From positions 31,402 to 95,401 of the forward strand of contig JAJPIG010000028.1 of NCBI GenBank assembly GCA_021324855.1: a stretch of 64,000 nt of DNA, read 5' to 3'. The notes under the pieces are model-generated. The model was not told the origin of the DNA. It searched no databases and saw only the letters and a list, made by a program, of their open reading frames with translations. Made by a program: the position numbers and the translations under genes. Positions 27,572 through 36,014 of the stretch are shown here, one piece after another. The DNA comes from Pseudomonadota bacterium (GTDB lineage Bacteria > Desulfobacterota > Binatia > Binatales > Binataceae). Within the stretch, counting starts at the first letter, position 1. Each line of letters begins with the position of its first letter.

Positions 27572-28347
27572 CCCACTTGCGGCTGCGCCAATACGGCATT
27601 CGGAGAGACCTCGCCTGCAAGCACGCCGCTGCGCTCGCGGCGCGTGACCACCACCATCGCGAAGCAGTCGCCGCGCTCGGTGCAAACCTCTTGCAGGTCG
27701 GCGGCGACTCTCTGCTCCGGCATCGTGGCCTTGGCCACGTAGGCCGCTTTGTGCAGAAGCCCCGTGCGCTTCAGTGCGTCGACGATCTTCGGCATCTCGG
27801 AGCCGATTTTCATGAGAATCGTCGTATCGAAGCTGTTCAGGATGGTGACCAGATCATCGACGCCGTAGTTCGCCGGAATAATTGCAATTCGCTCCAGCCC
27901 ATCGGCGAGCGGGACACCGAGCACGGCGGGCACGGCGGCTATTGATGACACGCCGGGAACCACTTCGACGCGAATGCCCGGCCATCGACGCTGCGCCTCG
28001 CACAGTAGGTAGCCGAACGTGCTGTACAATGAGGGATCGCCCTCGGTGGCGAACGCAACGGAGCGGCCGTTTTCAAGCCGTTCGCCGATTTTGGCAAAAG
28101 CAGTGTCCCACGCCTGACGCAGCCGCACTGGTTCCTTGCTCATCGGGAAGGTTAGAAAAAGTCGTTCCTGATCACTCCTTTTGCCGATGACCGGTTCGAT
28201 TATTCGCCAGGCCATCGACGCGCCGTAATCCGAGCTGCGTGGCAGTGCAATAACGTCGGCATGCTTGAGCGTTTCGATCGCGCGGAGAGTTAGAAGGTCC
28301 GGCGCACCGGGGCCAACCCCGACGCCATACAGCGTTCCATATCTCAT
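27568..28347 (-). CDS. cbiL: Precorrin-2 / cobalt-factor II C20-methyltransferase
   Basis: SAM-dependent methylation at C20. The 259-residue protein has YGVGVGPGAPDLLTLRAIETL at residues 7-27, VIALPRSSDYGASMAW, VAFATEGDPSLYSTFGYL at about 95-112 and EVVPGVSSIAAVPAVLGVPLA, all typical of CobI/CbiL. Given CbiD, CbiG and CbiX in the same operon, the cobalt-containing substrate (cobalt-factor II) is inferred. ATG start overlaps the cbiET stop by four bases (ATGA). Confidence 0.93.
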   Translation of the reverse strand: MRYGTLYGVGVGPGAPDLLTLRAIETLKHADVIALPRSSDYGASMAWRIIEPVIGKRSDQERLFLTFPMSKEPVRLRQAWDTAFAKIGERLENGRSVAFATEGDPSLYSTFGYLLCEAQRRWPGIRVEVVPGVSSIAAVPAVLGVPLADGLERIAIIPANYGVDDLVTILNSFDTTILMKIGSEMPKIVDALKRTGLLHKAAYVAKATMPEQRVAADLQEVCTERGDCFAMVVVTRRERSGVLAGEVSPNAVLAQPQVG

Positions 28348-29597
28348 AGCGAGCTGCCTCCGGTTGATGGTTTTTCGGCGGCGAATATCTGGATCGGATT
28401 GAGCGCCTCAAAACGTAGATAGCGGGCAAGCGGTTGAGCGCGCGAAACCTGCAGCAGAGTCACCTCCGGAACGATCCCGCGCTTTCGCAAGGCGGCATGG
28501 ATCTCCGCTGAGTTTTCCAGCGTGATTGCGTTTGCCACTAGTCGGCCGCCGGGACGCAACCGCTCCAGTGCGGTTTCAACGATCTCGTCCATGCTTCCCT
28601 TGCTTCCGCCGACAAACACGGCATCGGGCGCTTCGATATCGGCAAGAACTTCCGGGGCGCGTCCGGCGATCACGCGGACATTGTCAATCGCATGGGCGCG
28701 CAGATTCTCGCGGCAGATTTCAACCCCCTCAGGATCCATTTCAATCGCGTACACACGTCCGTGTGGCGCAAGCATCGCCGCCTCTATCGAAACCGAGCCC
28801 GAGCCGGCTCCAATATCCCAGACCACGCTGTCGCACCGTATCCGCATCGCGGCCAGCGAAAGCAACCGCACCTCGCGCTTTGTGATGAGGCCTTTTTTTG
28901 GCATGCGCTTGGCGAAGTCATCCTCATGGATGAAGGGAATCGCCGGCGGGGGCGTCCAAGCCGGCTCTTCGCGGACAAGGAGCAAGACATTGAGCGGCTC
29001 GATATCCATACAGTTGGCTAGTTCGTTGATTGAAAACGTCCTGACCCGTTCGTCGGGGCCGGCGAGATTTTCGCAAACCCAGGCCCGCCACCCGGTCTGA
29101 CCGTGCTCAAGCATCGAGGCCGCGAGGCGCGCCGGCGTGTTCTCGGGATCGGTGAAAACGCCGGCCTTGGCGCAGTTTCGAAGACGTGTAAGAAAGCCCT
29201 CCGGGCTTCGTCCGTGCAGGGAGATGAAAACCGCGTCGTCCCATTTCATCCCGGCGCGAGCGAATGCCCATTGCATCGAGCTTGGATGGGGCAGTATCTC
29301 CACGTTCTCCGCGCCGAGCCGCTTTATCACCGCGGCCCCAACGCCGAAGAACATTGGATCGCCGGAAGCGAGAATGCAGACGTTGTTCTCGTTGGCGGCT
29401 TCGGCGATGGATTCGAGCGCGCGCGCCAAGCCATCCTTGAGAACGATCCGTTCGCCCTCGAATTGGGGAAAAAATGCGAGATGCCGCTCGCCGCCCGCGA
29501 GTACACGCGCGGCCGACACCGCGCCGATCGCGCGGCTCGACAGCCCAGCGCAGCCATCGTCGCCGATTCCCACAATGGTGATTGGACGCTGCCTCAT
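28344..29597 (-). CDS. cbiET: CbiE-CbiT fusion, precorrin-6B/7 methyltransferase-decarboxylase
   Basis: A 417-residue fusion equivalent to CobL. Residues 1-205 are CbiE (tetrapyrrole methylase with ITIVGIGDDGCAGLSSRA, VCILASGDPMFFGVGAAVIK, EILPHPSSMQWAFARAG), methylating C5; residues about 230-410 are CbiT (TKREVRLLSLAAMRI, VWDIGAGSGSVSIEAAMLAP Rossmann SAM site, VFVGGSKGSMDEIVETAL), methylating C15 with decarboxylation of the C12 acetate. The ATG overlaps the cbiC stop by four bases. Confidence 0.94.
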   Translation of the reverse strand: MRQRPITIVGIGDDGCAGLSSRAIGAVSAARVLAGGERHLAFFPQFEGERIVLKDGLARALESIAEAANENNVCILASGDPMFFGVGAAVIKRLGAENVEILPHPSSMQWAFARAGMKWDDAVFISLHGRSPEGFLTRLRNCAKAGVFTDPENTPARLAASMLEHGQTGWRAWVCENLAGPDERVRTFSINELANCMDIEPLNVLLLVREEPAWTPPPAIPFIHEDDFAKRMPKKGLITKREVRLLSLAAMRIRCDSVVWDIGAGSGSVSIEAAMLAPHGRVYAIEMDPEGVEICRENLRAHAIDNVRVIAGRAPEVLADIEAPDAVFVGGSKGSMDEIVETALERLRPGGRLVANAITLENSAEIHAALRKRGIVPEVTLLQVSRAQPLARYLRFEALNPIQIFAAEKPSTGGSSL

Positions 29598-30244
29598 TGC
29601 TCGGTCTCCCTGGCAAGAAGGAGAAGCGCGTGAATTATCGCAACCGCGATCGCGCTGCCGCCCTTGCGTCCGCGCGCGACGATATGTGGAACGTCAAGGC
29701 CGAGGGCGGCCTCTTTGGACTCGGCCGCCGACACGAAACCGACGGGCACGCCAATTACCAGCGCCGGGCGGATTCCTTCCTTCTCGACCAGCCGAACGGT
29801 CTCGAGCAGCGCCGTGGGCGCGTTGCCGATAGCGACGATCGCGCCATCGAGGACGCCCTGGCGCTGCGCCTTGCGCATCGCCTCTATCGCGCGGGTGCTG
29901 TTATTGGCTTTCGCCGCGGCGATTACGTCATCGTCGGAGATGAAGCAGTGCGTCGAGCATCCGTAAAACTTCAGACGATCCTCGTTGAGACCGGCGGTGA
30001 TCATTTTGACGTCCACTACGATCGGGGCGCCGCCGCGTAGCGCCGCCGTGCCCGCGCTGATGGCGTCGGGATGAAAACGCATCAAATCCTTGAACTCGAA
30101 ATCCGCGGTAGCATGAATGACCCGACGGACGATCTGCCATTGCGCGGGGTCGAAGTCGTGGCGGCCCGCTTCGCGGTCGATGATGGCGAAACTACCATCT
30201 TCGATGTTGCGACCCAGCGCGGTCATCTGACGCATATCGCTCAT
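29594..30244 (-). CDS. cbiC: Precorrin-8X methylmutase
   Basis: Migration of the C11 methyl group to C12, giving (cobalt-)hydrogenobyrinate. The 216-residue CbiC/CobH protein has the catalytic His in RRVIHATADFEF (about residue 44), PIVVDVKMITAGL, the VAIGNAPTALLETVRLV motif and VGVPVGFVSAAESKEA. Length is typical. Its start overlaps the cbiD stop by four bases. Confidence 0.95.
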   Translation of the reverse strand: MSDMRQMTALGRNIEDGSFAIIDREAGRHDFDPAQWQIVRRVIHATADFEFKDLMRFHPDAISAGTAALRGGAPIVVDVKMITAGLNEDRLKFYGCSTHCFISDDDVIAAAKANNSTRAIEAMRKAQRQGVLDGAIVAIGNAPTALLETVRLVEKEGIRPALVIGVPVGFVSAAESKEAALGLDVPHIVARGRKGGSAIAVAIIHALLLLARETEQ

Positions 30245-31365
30245 GTTGCTTGCTCCAATCCGATGGCGCCGGGCGGGTAATGGCTGAGCAGCCGGCCGTC
30301 GAAGTCCACCATCCAGGCCTGAACTTCAAGGTCTCCACCGGCATGACGCGTTCCATTCTCGACAACGCGACAGCAGACAAGCGACGCGATCGCGAGCTTT
30401 TCCGCCGAGCACAGCTCGAGCACGCGGCGGGCGGTCGCCGCACTACGAATTTCCGCGCACAGGGCGTCACTCGCGCCCAGTTGCGCGGCGAAGCTCGCGA
30501 GCAGCTCCATGTTGACCTCGGAGCCGGCCGCATGAGTCTGCATTCGTCCGTCCGCCATCTTTGACAACTTGCCGATCATTCCCACGATGATCGCCCGCCT
30601 GAGCCCGCGGCGCTCGCAATGCTTGAGCGCGGTGCCCACGAAGTCGCCCATCTGGATGAAGGCGTCCTCAGGCAACCGAGGGAACAGCTTCATGGCGTAT
30701 GCCTCCGACTTTCCGCCGGTCGTCAATACCAGGTCCGTAAGGCCGCGTTCGGCAGCCACGTCGATCGCCTGCACCACGCTCGCCTTGAACGCTGCGGTGG
30801 AATATGGGCGGACGATACCGGTCGTGCCGAGTATCGAGATTCCGCCGAGCAGGCCGAGCCGGGCATTGATGGTCTGTTTTGCCATTTCCTCGCCGCCGGG
30901 CACGCTGATCATCACTACGGCCCCTCTGCGCGCGCTGCCGGCAAGCTCCTCTTCGACCATCTCAACGATGTTCCGGCGCGGAGGCGCTGTAATCGACGGA
31001 CCGCCGACTTCCAGACCCAGTCCGGGCTTGGTCACGATCGCAACGCCGGCGCCGCCGCGCACCTCGACGCCGGGCGCGTCTCGCAGTTCGACTCGGGCCA
31101 CCAGCTCCGCGCCGTGAGTGCAATCCGGATCGTCGCCGGCATCTTTGATCACGCTGCAAACGGCATCGGCATCCGAACGTTCGCAGCGCTTGAGCGCAAA
31201 CGTTACCTTCATGCGGTTGGGCAAAGTGGTTTCGATTTCGGTGAGCGTAACGTTCCTTACCAGGCAGCGGGCGGCAGCTTTCGCCGCCGCGGCCGCGCAG
31301 GCACCGGTCGTAAATCCGGTCCTGAGACCTCTTCGATTTCGCGGTGGGACGCTGGTTTCAGCCAT
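30241..31365 (-). CDS. cbiD: Cobalt-precorrin-5B C1-methyltransferase
   Basis: SAM-dependent methylation at C1, specific to the anaerobic pathway. The 374-residue protein has the family start LRTGFTTGACAAAAAKAA at about 14-31, GGAGVAIVTKPGLGLEVG, ISVPGGEEMAKQTINARLGLLGGISILGTTGIVRPYS and LVLTTGGKSE. The ATG at 31365 overlaps the upstream reductase stop by eight bases; the longer in-frame start at 31449 is inside that gene. With CbiG it shows that the corrin ring is built after cobalt insertion. Confidence 0.95.
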   Translation of the reverse strand: MAETSVPPRNRRGLRTGFTTGACAAAAAKAAARCLVRNVTLTEIETTLPNRMKVTFALKRCERSDADAVCSVIKDAGDDPDCTHGAELVARVELRDAPGVEVRGGAGVAIVTKPGLGLEVGGPSITAPPRRNIVEMVEEELAGSARRGAVVMISVPGGEEMAKQTINARLGLLGGISILGTTGIVRPYSTAAFKASVVQAIDVAAERGLTDLVLTTGGKSEAYAMKLFPRLPEDAFIQMGDFVGTALKHCERRGLRRAIIVGMIGKLSKMADGRMQTHAAGSEVNMELLASFAAQLGASDALCAEIRSAATARRVLELCSAEKLAIASLVCCRVVENGTRHAGGDLEVQAWMVDFDGRLLSHYPPGAIGLEQAT

Positions 31366-32113
31366 CACTGAGCCGCGACCCTGCGATTGGGATTCTGCGC
31401 TGCGGATTGTTAAAGAACGCCTCGAGGCGGATGTGTTCGCGCGGCACACCGGCGTCCGCCAAATGATCGCGCATTGGGTAAATCAGCGCTCCGTCGCCAG
31501 CCAGATAGGCCCAATCGGGCCGCTGCGTTGCCAGGACGCGGTCGACCGTGGCACGAGCGCAGGCCAAGCGCTCCGGATGTCCAACCGCAGGTGCTGCAAC
31601 GGTTTCGAAGCTGACGCGTTCCGCTTTTATCGACTCGCGGGCGAAGGAGGTCGGGAGAAAGTAGTCGTCCGCCTCAACGAACCAGACCACGGTCGTGTCG
31701 GCTGCTGGCTCGCGGAACAGGCGTCCGCGCAGCAGGCCAAGTGCCGCCGTGATCCCTGTGTCCGTGGCAAAAACGAGCTTTGAGCCCGAAGTCGTCTCGG
31801 GAAGAAATTTTCCCCACGGTCCGCTGAAGGACACCTCGGCGCCGACGGCGATCCGATGCATGAAGTTCGAGCCGGGGCCCTCGCCAATGCGGCGCACGGC
31901 CAGTTGAAATTTGGTTTGTTCAGCGTCACTGGAAACGATCGAATAAGCCCGTTTCGCCAGTTTGCCGCCGTCGAGCTCGATGCCGGTGTTGACGATAATG
32001 TACTGGCCACCGGTAAACCTGAGCTCGCCCTCTGCCATCGCGAGGCTGAGCAGCCGAGCCTGCGGTCCGATTCGTTCGGCCCCGATTACGTGCGCAAGCC
32101 GGGCATCAGCCAT
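31358..32113 (-). CDS. FNR-family flavoprotein reductase in cobalamin operon
   Basis: A 251-residue FAD/NAD(P)H oxidoreductase of the ferredoxin-NADP reductase superfamily. The FAD-binding RAYSIVSS motif (RxYS) is near residue 55, GPWGKFLP follows, FATDTGITAALGLLRG marks the NAD(P) site, and the C-terminal YLAGDGALIYPM resembles the CG-loop. No iron-sulfur ferredoxin domain is attached. Because the operon lacks CbiJ/CobK and any known cobalt reductase, it could supply reducing power for precorrin-6A reduction or for Co(II)-to-Co(I) reduction before CobO; this is inference from position. Overlaps cbiD by eight bases. Confidence 0.8.
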   Translation of the reverse strand: MADARLAHVIGAERIGPQARLLSLAMAEGELRFTGGQYIIVNTGIELDGGKLAKRAYSIVSSDAEQTKFQLAVRRIGEGPGSNFMHRIAVGAEVSFSGPWGKFLPETTSGSKLVFATDTGITAALGLLRGRLFREPAADTTVVWFVEADDYFLPTSFARESIKAERVSFETVAAPAVGHPERLACARATVDRVLATQRPDWAYLAGDGALIYPMRDHLADAGVPREHIRLEAFFNNPQRRIPIAGSRLSDG

Positions 32114-32115
32114 CT

Positions 32116-32490
32116 TCAGTCCACCGGGTAGATTTCGTGTACGAAGTCGTGCATCTGTTCAAGGTCATTGAATAAGCGAGTCAAAGCGTCGAGCTGGTTT
32201 GAAAGATCAAGTTCGATTTTCTTGGCGAGGATGATCAGGCTCCTCAAATAAGGGAGCTTCGGGTCACTGGGATCGGTCGTCGCGACCCCCTGCTCGAGCG
32301 CCGACACCGCCGCTTCGTAAAAGCGGCACAGGCTTTTCAGGTCGTCCGCGTCGCACATCGAATGGACCGGTCCCGGCGCGGTGGCGCCGTCGCCCAGCTC
32401 CGCGAGTTCGTGTTGCCGCGCGGCTTCGTCGTTGACGCCAAGCAACCGCATCAGCCCAAGTCGCAACGCCGCTATCTCATTACAAGCCAT
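32116..32490 (-). CDS. DUF3209-like protein
   Basis: A 124-residue, mostly helical protein starting MACNEIAALRLGLMRLLGVNDEA with a QHELAELGD motif. This matches my memory of DUF3209, a family found beside CbiX and ferredoxin in the cobalamin clusters of haloarchaea and some bacteria; function is unknown. Conserved Cys3 and Cys residues near 45 and 55 (MCDADDLKSLCRF) could bind a metal. It lies between cbiX and the flavoprotein reductase, two bases from the latter. An accessory role in cobalt delivery to CbiX is plausible. Confidence 0.65.
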   Translation of the reverse strand: MACNEIAALRLGLMRLLGVNDEAARQHELAELGDGATAPGPVHSMCDADDLKSLCRFYEAAVSALEQGVATTDPSDPKLPYLRSLIILAKKIELDLSNQLDALTRLFNDLEQMHDFVHEIYPVD

Positions 32491-32502
32491 TTCATTCCGC
32501 CT

Positions 32503-33687
32503 TCACTGCATGATCGCGTCGATCAGCCGTCCAACCAATCGATCGCCGACCAAGTGACAATCCACCAGTTCATTCGCATCCGCCGGGGTCACGCCCCGGT
32601 ACCAGATTCCATCCGGATAAACGGCAACGGTTGGTCCCTCGCCGCATCGGCCCATGCATGATGTTCTGGTGACTCTGATTTCGCGCTCGCGCCCGACGCG
32701 CCTGAGCGCTCTGCGAAGTTCCGCCATTAGCGCGATACTGCCGCGCGACGCGCAGTCGACATTTCCGCACACCAGGACATGCCTGCGCATCGGCCGATGC
32801 GCATGCGCGTGCGGCACGGCCTGCGCGTGAGTTTCCATATGGCGAGCGCTCCATAACAAAGAACGGAATCCGCCGACATTCTCGGCGATCGCGCCGATGG
32901 GCACCCGATATTGGCAATTGTCGCAGGGAAGTGACGCCCGCTCGCTCAACGCCTCGTCGATACGCTCATCGAGGGCTTCGAGCAGTTTCGGATGGACGCC
33001 GAGATGGGGCGCGAGAGTCGTCCTGATCCAGGGATAACGCGCGTGGAACTCCTTAACCTGTGCCTCGAGTTGGGAGATCAGGCGGCCAGCAAACAGAAAG
33101 TACGGGACCACCAGGATTTTTTTTGGACGTACACGAGCAATCAACTCGATCGCTTCGGTGAAAAGCGGCCTGGTGATGCCAATAAAAGCTGGCGCCACCC
33201 ATCCGAAGCCGTGCCCCTCTCCGAGCAGCCTCGCCAACTTGAAAAAATCGCCATTCGCATCGGGGTCGCTGGAGCCACGTCCGACGATTACGAGCGCGGT
33301 CTGCTTCGCGTCGGCAAGGCCATTGCCAGCTTCATGCGCTCTTTGGTAGGCCAACTCCACCATCGCGGGATGCACACCAAGCACGCGTCCGGCCGTGAAT
33401 CGCACGGCGGGAAACTTGCGCCGCGCGCCTGCAAGCGCCAGCGGGATGTCGTTTTTCACATGACCGGCAGTGAACAGAAAGAACGGCGCCACCACGACTC
33501 GCTCATTATGGCTCGCCATTGCGTCGAGCCCGCCAGGAAGCGAGGGTTCGGCCAGTTCCACGTACGCGTGCTGGACATCGAAATTGGTCCGCCGCTTGCG
33601 CACGTAATCAACCAGCCCTTCGAACTCTTGGTTAGCGGTTCGGTCACGGCTTCCGTGGCCGACAACCAAGATGCCCGTGCGTTGCAT
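32503..33687 (-). CDS. cbiX: Sirohydrochlorin cobaltochelatase fused to [2Fe-2S] ferredoxin
   Basis: First gene of the operon; inserts Co2+ into sirohydrochlorin. The 394-residue protein has two CbiX lobes: residues 1-130 (GILVVGHGSRDRTANQEF, VVVAPFFLFTAGHVKNDIP) and 130-260 (ALVIVGRGSSDPDANGDF, ILVVPYFLFAGRLISQLE), each with a His/Glu-type metal site. A His-rich linker (AHAHRPMRRH) leads to a C-terminal thioredoxin-like [2Fe-2S] ferredoxin (LVCGNVDCASRGS and TSCMGRCGEGPTVAVYPDG). The ATG at 33687 follows AGGGGATAG; the in-frame start at 33744 is less likely. Confidence 0.92.
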   Translation of the reverse strand: MQRTGILVVGHGSRDRTANQEFEGLVDYVRKRRTNFDVQHAYVELAEPSLPGGLDAMASHNERVVVAPFFLFTAGHVKNDIPLALAGARRKFPAVRFTAGRVLGVHPAMVELAYQRAHEAGNGLADAKQTALVIVGRGSSDPDANGDFFKLARLLGEGHGFGWVAPAFIGITRPLFTEAIELIARVRPKKILVVPYFLFAGRLISQLEAQVKEFHARYPWIRTTLAPHLGVHPKLLEALDERIDEALSERASLPCDNCQYRVPIGAIAENVGGFRSLLWSARHMETHAQAVPHAHAHRPMRRHVLVCGNVDCASRGSIALMAELRRALRRVGREREIRVTRTSCMGRCGEGPTVAVYPDGIWYRGVTPADANELVDCHLVGDRLVGRLIDAIMQ

Positions 33688-33767
33688 CTTGCTATCCCCT
33701 GAAAATTGCGCACGACGCCACATTCCACGACACGGCATCGGCACCTTCCAGAAAAGATCGCGGCATT

Positions 33768-33798
33768 AAAAAACCCCCGCTTCGCATGGAAACGAGGG
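33768..33798 (-). terminator. Intrinsic terminator of the cobalamin riboswitch
   Basis: Read on the minus strand, CCCTCGTTTC pairs with GAAGCGGGG over a five-base loop (CATGC), giving a ten-pair stem if two G-U wobbles are allowed, followed directly by six T. The wobble pairs exist only in the minus-strand transcript, which confirms direction. It lies about 60 bases after the riboswitch and 81 bases before the cbiX start, so ligand binding should favour termination (OFF switch). Confidence 0.8.
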
Positions 33799-33859
33799 TC
33801 GTTCAGGCCGGAACAGGGCTGATGGACTCTCCGTTTCCACGCGGAGACTTACGTCCGAA

Positions 33860-34046
33860 CGTTTTGGGTAGGTCTCCTGGCTCGTGGTTTCAGAGAGCCT
33901 CCAGACTCTCTTCACCGCCCTTCAGCCTTCCCCAAGTCAACACGACCTGAGTGGTTCTAATGAAAGGCGGCTTCCCACTTACAGTGGCGGGACCGCGCCG
34001 GTCTTTCACCGGCTTCCCTGTTATGCCCTAACGGGCACCCAAAACG
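33860..34046 (-). promoter_or_regulatory. Cobalamin riboswitch
   Basis: Reading the minus strand, a class I cobalamin riboswitch is clear: a 10-base P1 arm CGTTTTGGGT (34037-34046) pairs perfectly with ACCCAAAACG (33860-33869), with the conserved ACAGGGAAGCCGGTGAAA, CCCGCCACTG and the B12 box GAGCCAGGAGACCTACC (33867-33883) in order. It should bind adenosylcobalamin and repress the 19-gene operon by the downstream terminator. Confidence 0.95.
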
Positions 34047-34067
34047 GTCAACAACTACGATGTAATC

Positions 34068-34095
34068 AGTATCGGACGCAACCTCTGCCTGTCAA
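34068..34095 (-). promoter_or_regulatory. Sigma70-like promoter of the cobalamin operon
   Basis: On the minus strand a perfect -35 TTGACA (34090-34095) is followed after 16 bases by the -10 GATACT (34068-34073). Transcription would start near 34061, about 15 bases before the 5' arm of riboswitch P1. Its position and quality make it the likely operon promoter. No activator site was recognised. Confidence 0.8.
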
Positions 34096-34199
34096 TCCTT
34101 CGCTGGAAAGGACAAATCTGCCACCAGCGCTTTGACAGGATGGTCTGCACCCTAACTTACCCGCATTCATAGGTAGAGTCGGTTGATGTTTTGCCCCTG

Positions 34200-34945
34200 G
34201 TGGGGCGGTGGAGCACGGGCGGGCGGCGGAGCCGCAAACTTGCTCAAGCGGACCGTCCCCTTCCTGGTCTGCAAACTCTCTCGGCGTTCGCGCTCCGAGG
34301 CTCCAGTGCGGGCGGCGCCAGTTGTAGTCGTAACGCCACGCTTCGATGATCTCGCGCTTGCGCCAGGCTCGTGAACACGTGCTCGTTCAGGCACTTGTCA
34401 CGCAGCTTGCTGTTGAAGCTTTCGATGCACGCGTTCTGCTCCGGCTTGCCCGGCTGGATGTAGTGCCAGCCGACCCGATCGGCCGCCCACCTGAGCACCG
34501 CGACGCTGGTCAGTTCGGTTCTATTCTCGCTGACGATCACCTTTGGGATGGCTCGCTCGAGTGTGAGCCGTTCTAACTCGCGCACCACGCGCACACCGCT
34601 CAACGAGGTATCGACCACGGTGGCCAGACACGCGGCTGAAGTCATCGATGACACACAGGATGCGCAAGCGCCGCCCGTCGGCCAGCGTGTCGGAGACGAA
34701 GTCGAGGCTCCAGCGTTGATTGAGCGCATGCGGCAGCTCCATCGGTGCGCAGGTTCCCAACGCACGCTTGCGCCCTCGCCGCCGACGCACCATGAGCCGC
34801 TCCTCGCGATAAAGCCGGTACAGCTCCGCGTGCGTTGGGTATCGATGCGTCGTTTGGCGTGCCGAATCGAATCGACGTGGCGGGCCGCAAGGTGTCGGGA
34901 CTCGCCGCCCGCGCCGCGCATCACGCCACCCTGATCCACTGCACG
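34200..34945 (-). pseudogene. Degraded IS3-family transposase (orfB)
   Basis: The minus strand shows pieces of an IS3-type OrfB integrase-core transposase in at least three frames: LMVRRRRGRKRALG and LNQRWSLDFVSDTLADGRR LRILCVIDDFSR (about 34793-34620), LATVVDTSLSGVRVVRELE to WHYIQPGKPEQNACIESFN and KLRDKCLNEHVFTSL (34634-34370), and DYNWRRPHWSLGAR-like text (34340-34300). The second catalytic motif is SENRTELT where SDNGTE is expected, so the DDE triad is broken as well. The frameshifts and this substitution show a dead element. Inverted repeats were not found. Confidence 0.85.
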
Positions 34946-35078
34946 CTGCTTATCGCTACAAACCTCGACCGCATCAAGGCGCTGTGTATCCCGCCGCCGG
35001 GCTGCCCCGCCGGTAGCACGCCTCTGCGACCTCTCGCGTCTTACGTCGCGAAGGTGATCGAGAGCATCTTAAATGTGA

Positions 35079-36014
35079 TCACATGAGGGGTTTGGGCCTG
35101 AGCACAAACTGAACGCCGTTGCTGAAAATTTCCTCTTCCGGATACTCCTTAAGCTCTTCGGCAACCTCCGGAGTATAAAATTCGCGTCCCTGGTTGGGCT
35201 GGAGAACATTCTCCTCGAGAATTTCGAAGTATTGTGAAAACATCCGCCGATATTCGGCACGTGTCAGCTCATTAAGATATACATTCCCATGAAAGCGCCG
35301 CTTCCGTAAATGCTCCCACGGCTCGCTGCGGCGGCGGCGATTCTTCCGCAAATCAAACCACTCGAGCAGATGTCCCCCCGAAATACCCGTAAATATATCA
35401 GGCGTGATCGAAGCAATGCCCGATGGCTTTAGCCAGCGCACCATCTTTGGCACGAGTCGCTGCAGTGAGGAGATCGGAATATGTTCAAACACTGCTTGTG
35501 AACAAATCAGATCTAGCGAATGGTCTGGCCAATCCACCGAAGCTGCATCCTGCACGCGCAGCCGATTTCTCGGGATTTGTAAAGTCGCACCTCGACGCTT
35601 GAGCTCCTGCGCAAACTGGCGTCGCCATAGCAAATCGAAGGCATAGAATCTGATACTGGACTTGAGCGCTCGCTCGAACCCATTTTTGCGATAAATATCG
35701 CGAATTTCGCGCAAGCTGCCATGCAAAATCGGCTCATCAAGATCCACCCCATAGGCATCCACACCAAGACTGGTTAACGCGATCATGATTCCGGCTCGCG
35801 TCCCGAATCCTATTTCGAACACCTTCGCGCTTTTCAGCGGAAGGTTCGCATATTTGCGCAACAAACGATCGTACTCGTCGCAATAACGAAGCACCGGCCG
35901 GGCGGGCTGGCCTTTTATAAGACCATAAGCGTAATTCCGAGCCAAGAAAACGAGTTCATGAACCTTCCAAAAAATCGGAAGATCCGCGGATGAATTGGAC
36001 CGTACGGCATCCAT
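35079..36014 (-). CDS. Class I SAM-dependent methyltransferase
   Basis: A 311-residue methyltransferase: VFEIGFGTRAGIMIALTSLGVDAYGVD (about 66-91) is the Gly-rich SAM motif I with the acidic residue at the end of strand 2, and LDLICSQAVFEHI is motif II/III. It has an N-terminal helical extension and an unusual C-terminal half with FSNGVQFVLRPKP. A GAGGAGCAAAG sequence precedes the ATG. With the next two genes it is part of a surface-polysaccharide patch, so a sugar or lipid-carrier methylation is a reasonable guess, but no substrate is evident. Confidence 0.8.
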   Translation of the reverse strand: MDAVRSNSSADLPIFWKVHELVFLARNYAYGLIKGQPARPVLRYCDEYDRLLRKYANLPLKSAKVFEIGFGTRAGIMIALTSLGVDAYGVDLDEPILHGSLREIRDIYRKNGFERALKSSIRFYAFDLLWRRQFAQELKRRGATLQIPRNRLRVQDAASVDWPDHSLDLICSQAVFEHIPISSLQRLVPKMVRWLKPSGIASITPDIFTGISGGHLLEWFDLRKNRRRRSEPWEHLRKRRFHGNVYLNELTRAEYRRMFSQYFEILEENVLQPNQGREFYTPEVAEELKEYPEEEIFSNGVQFVLRPKPLM

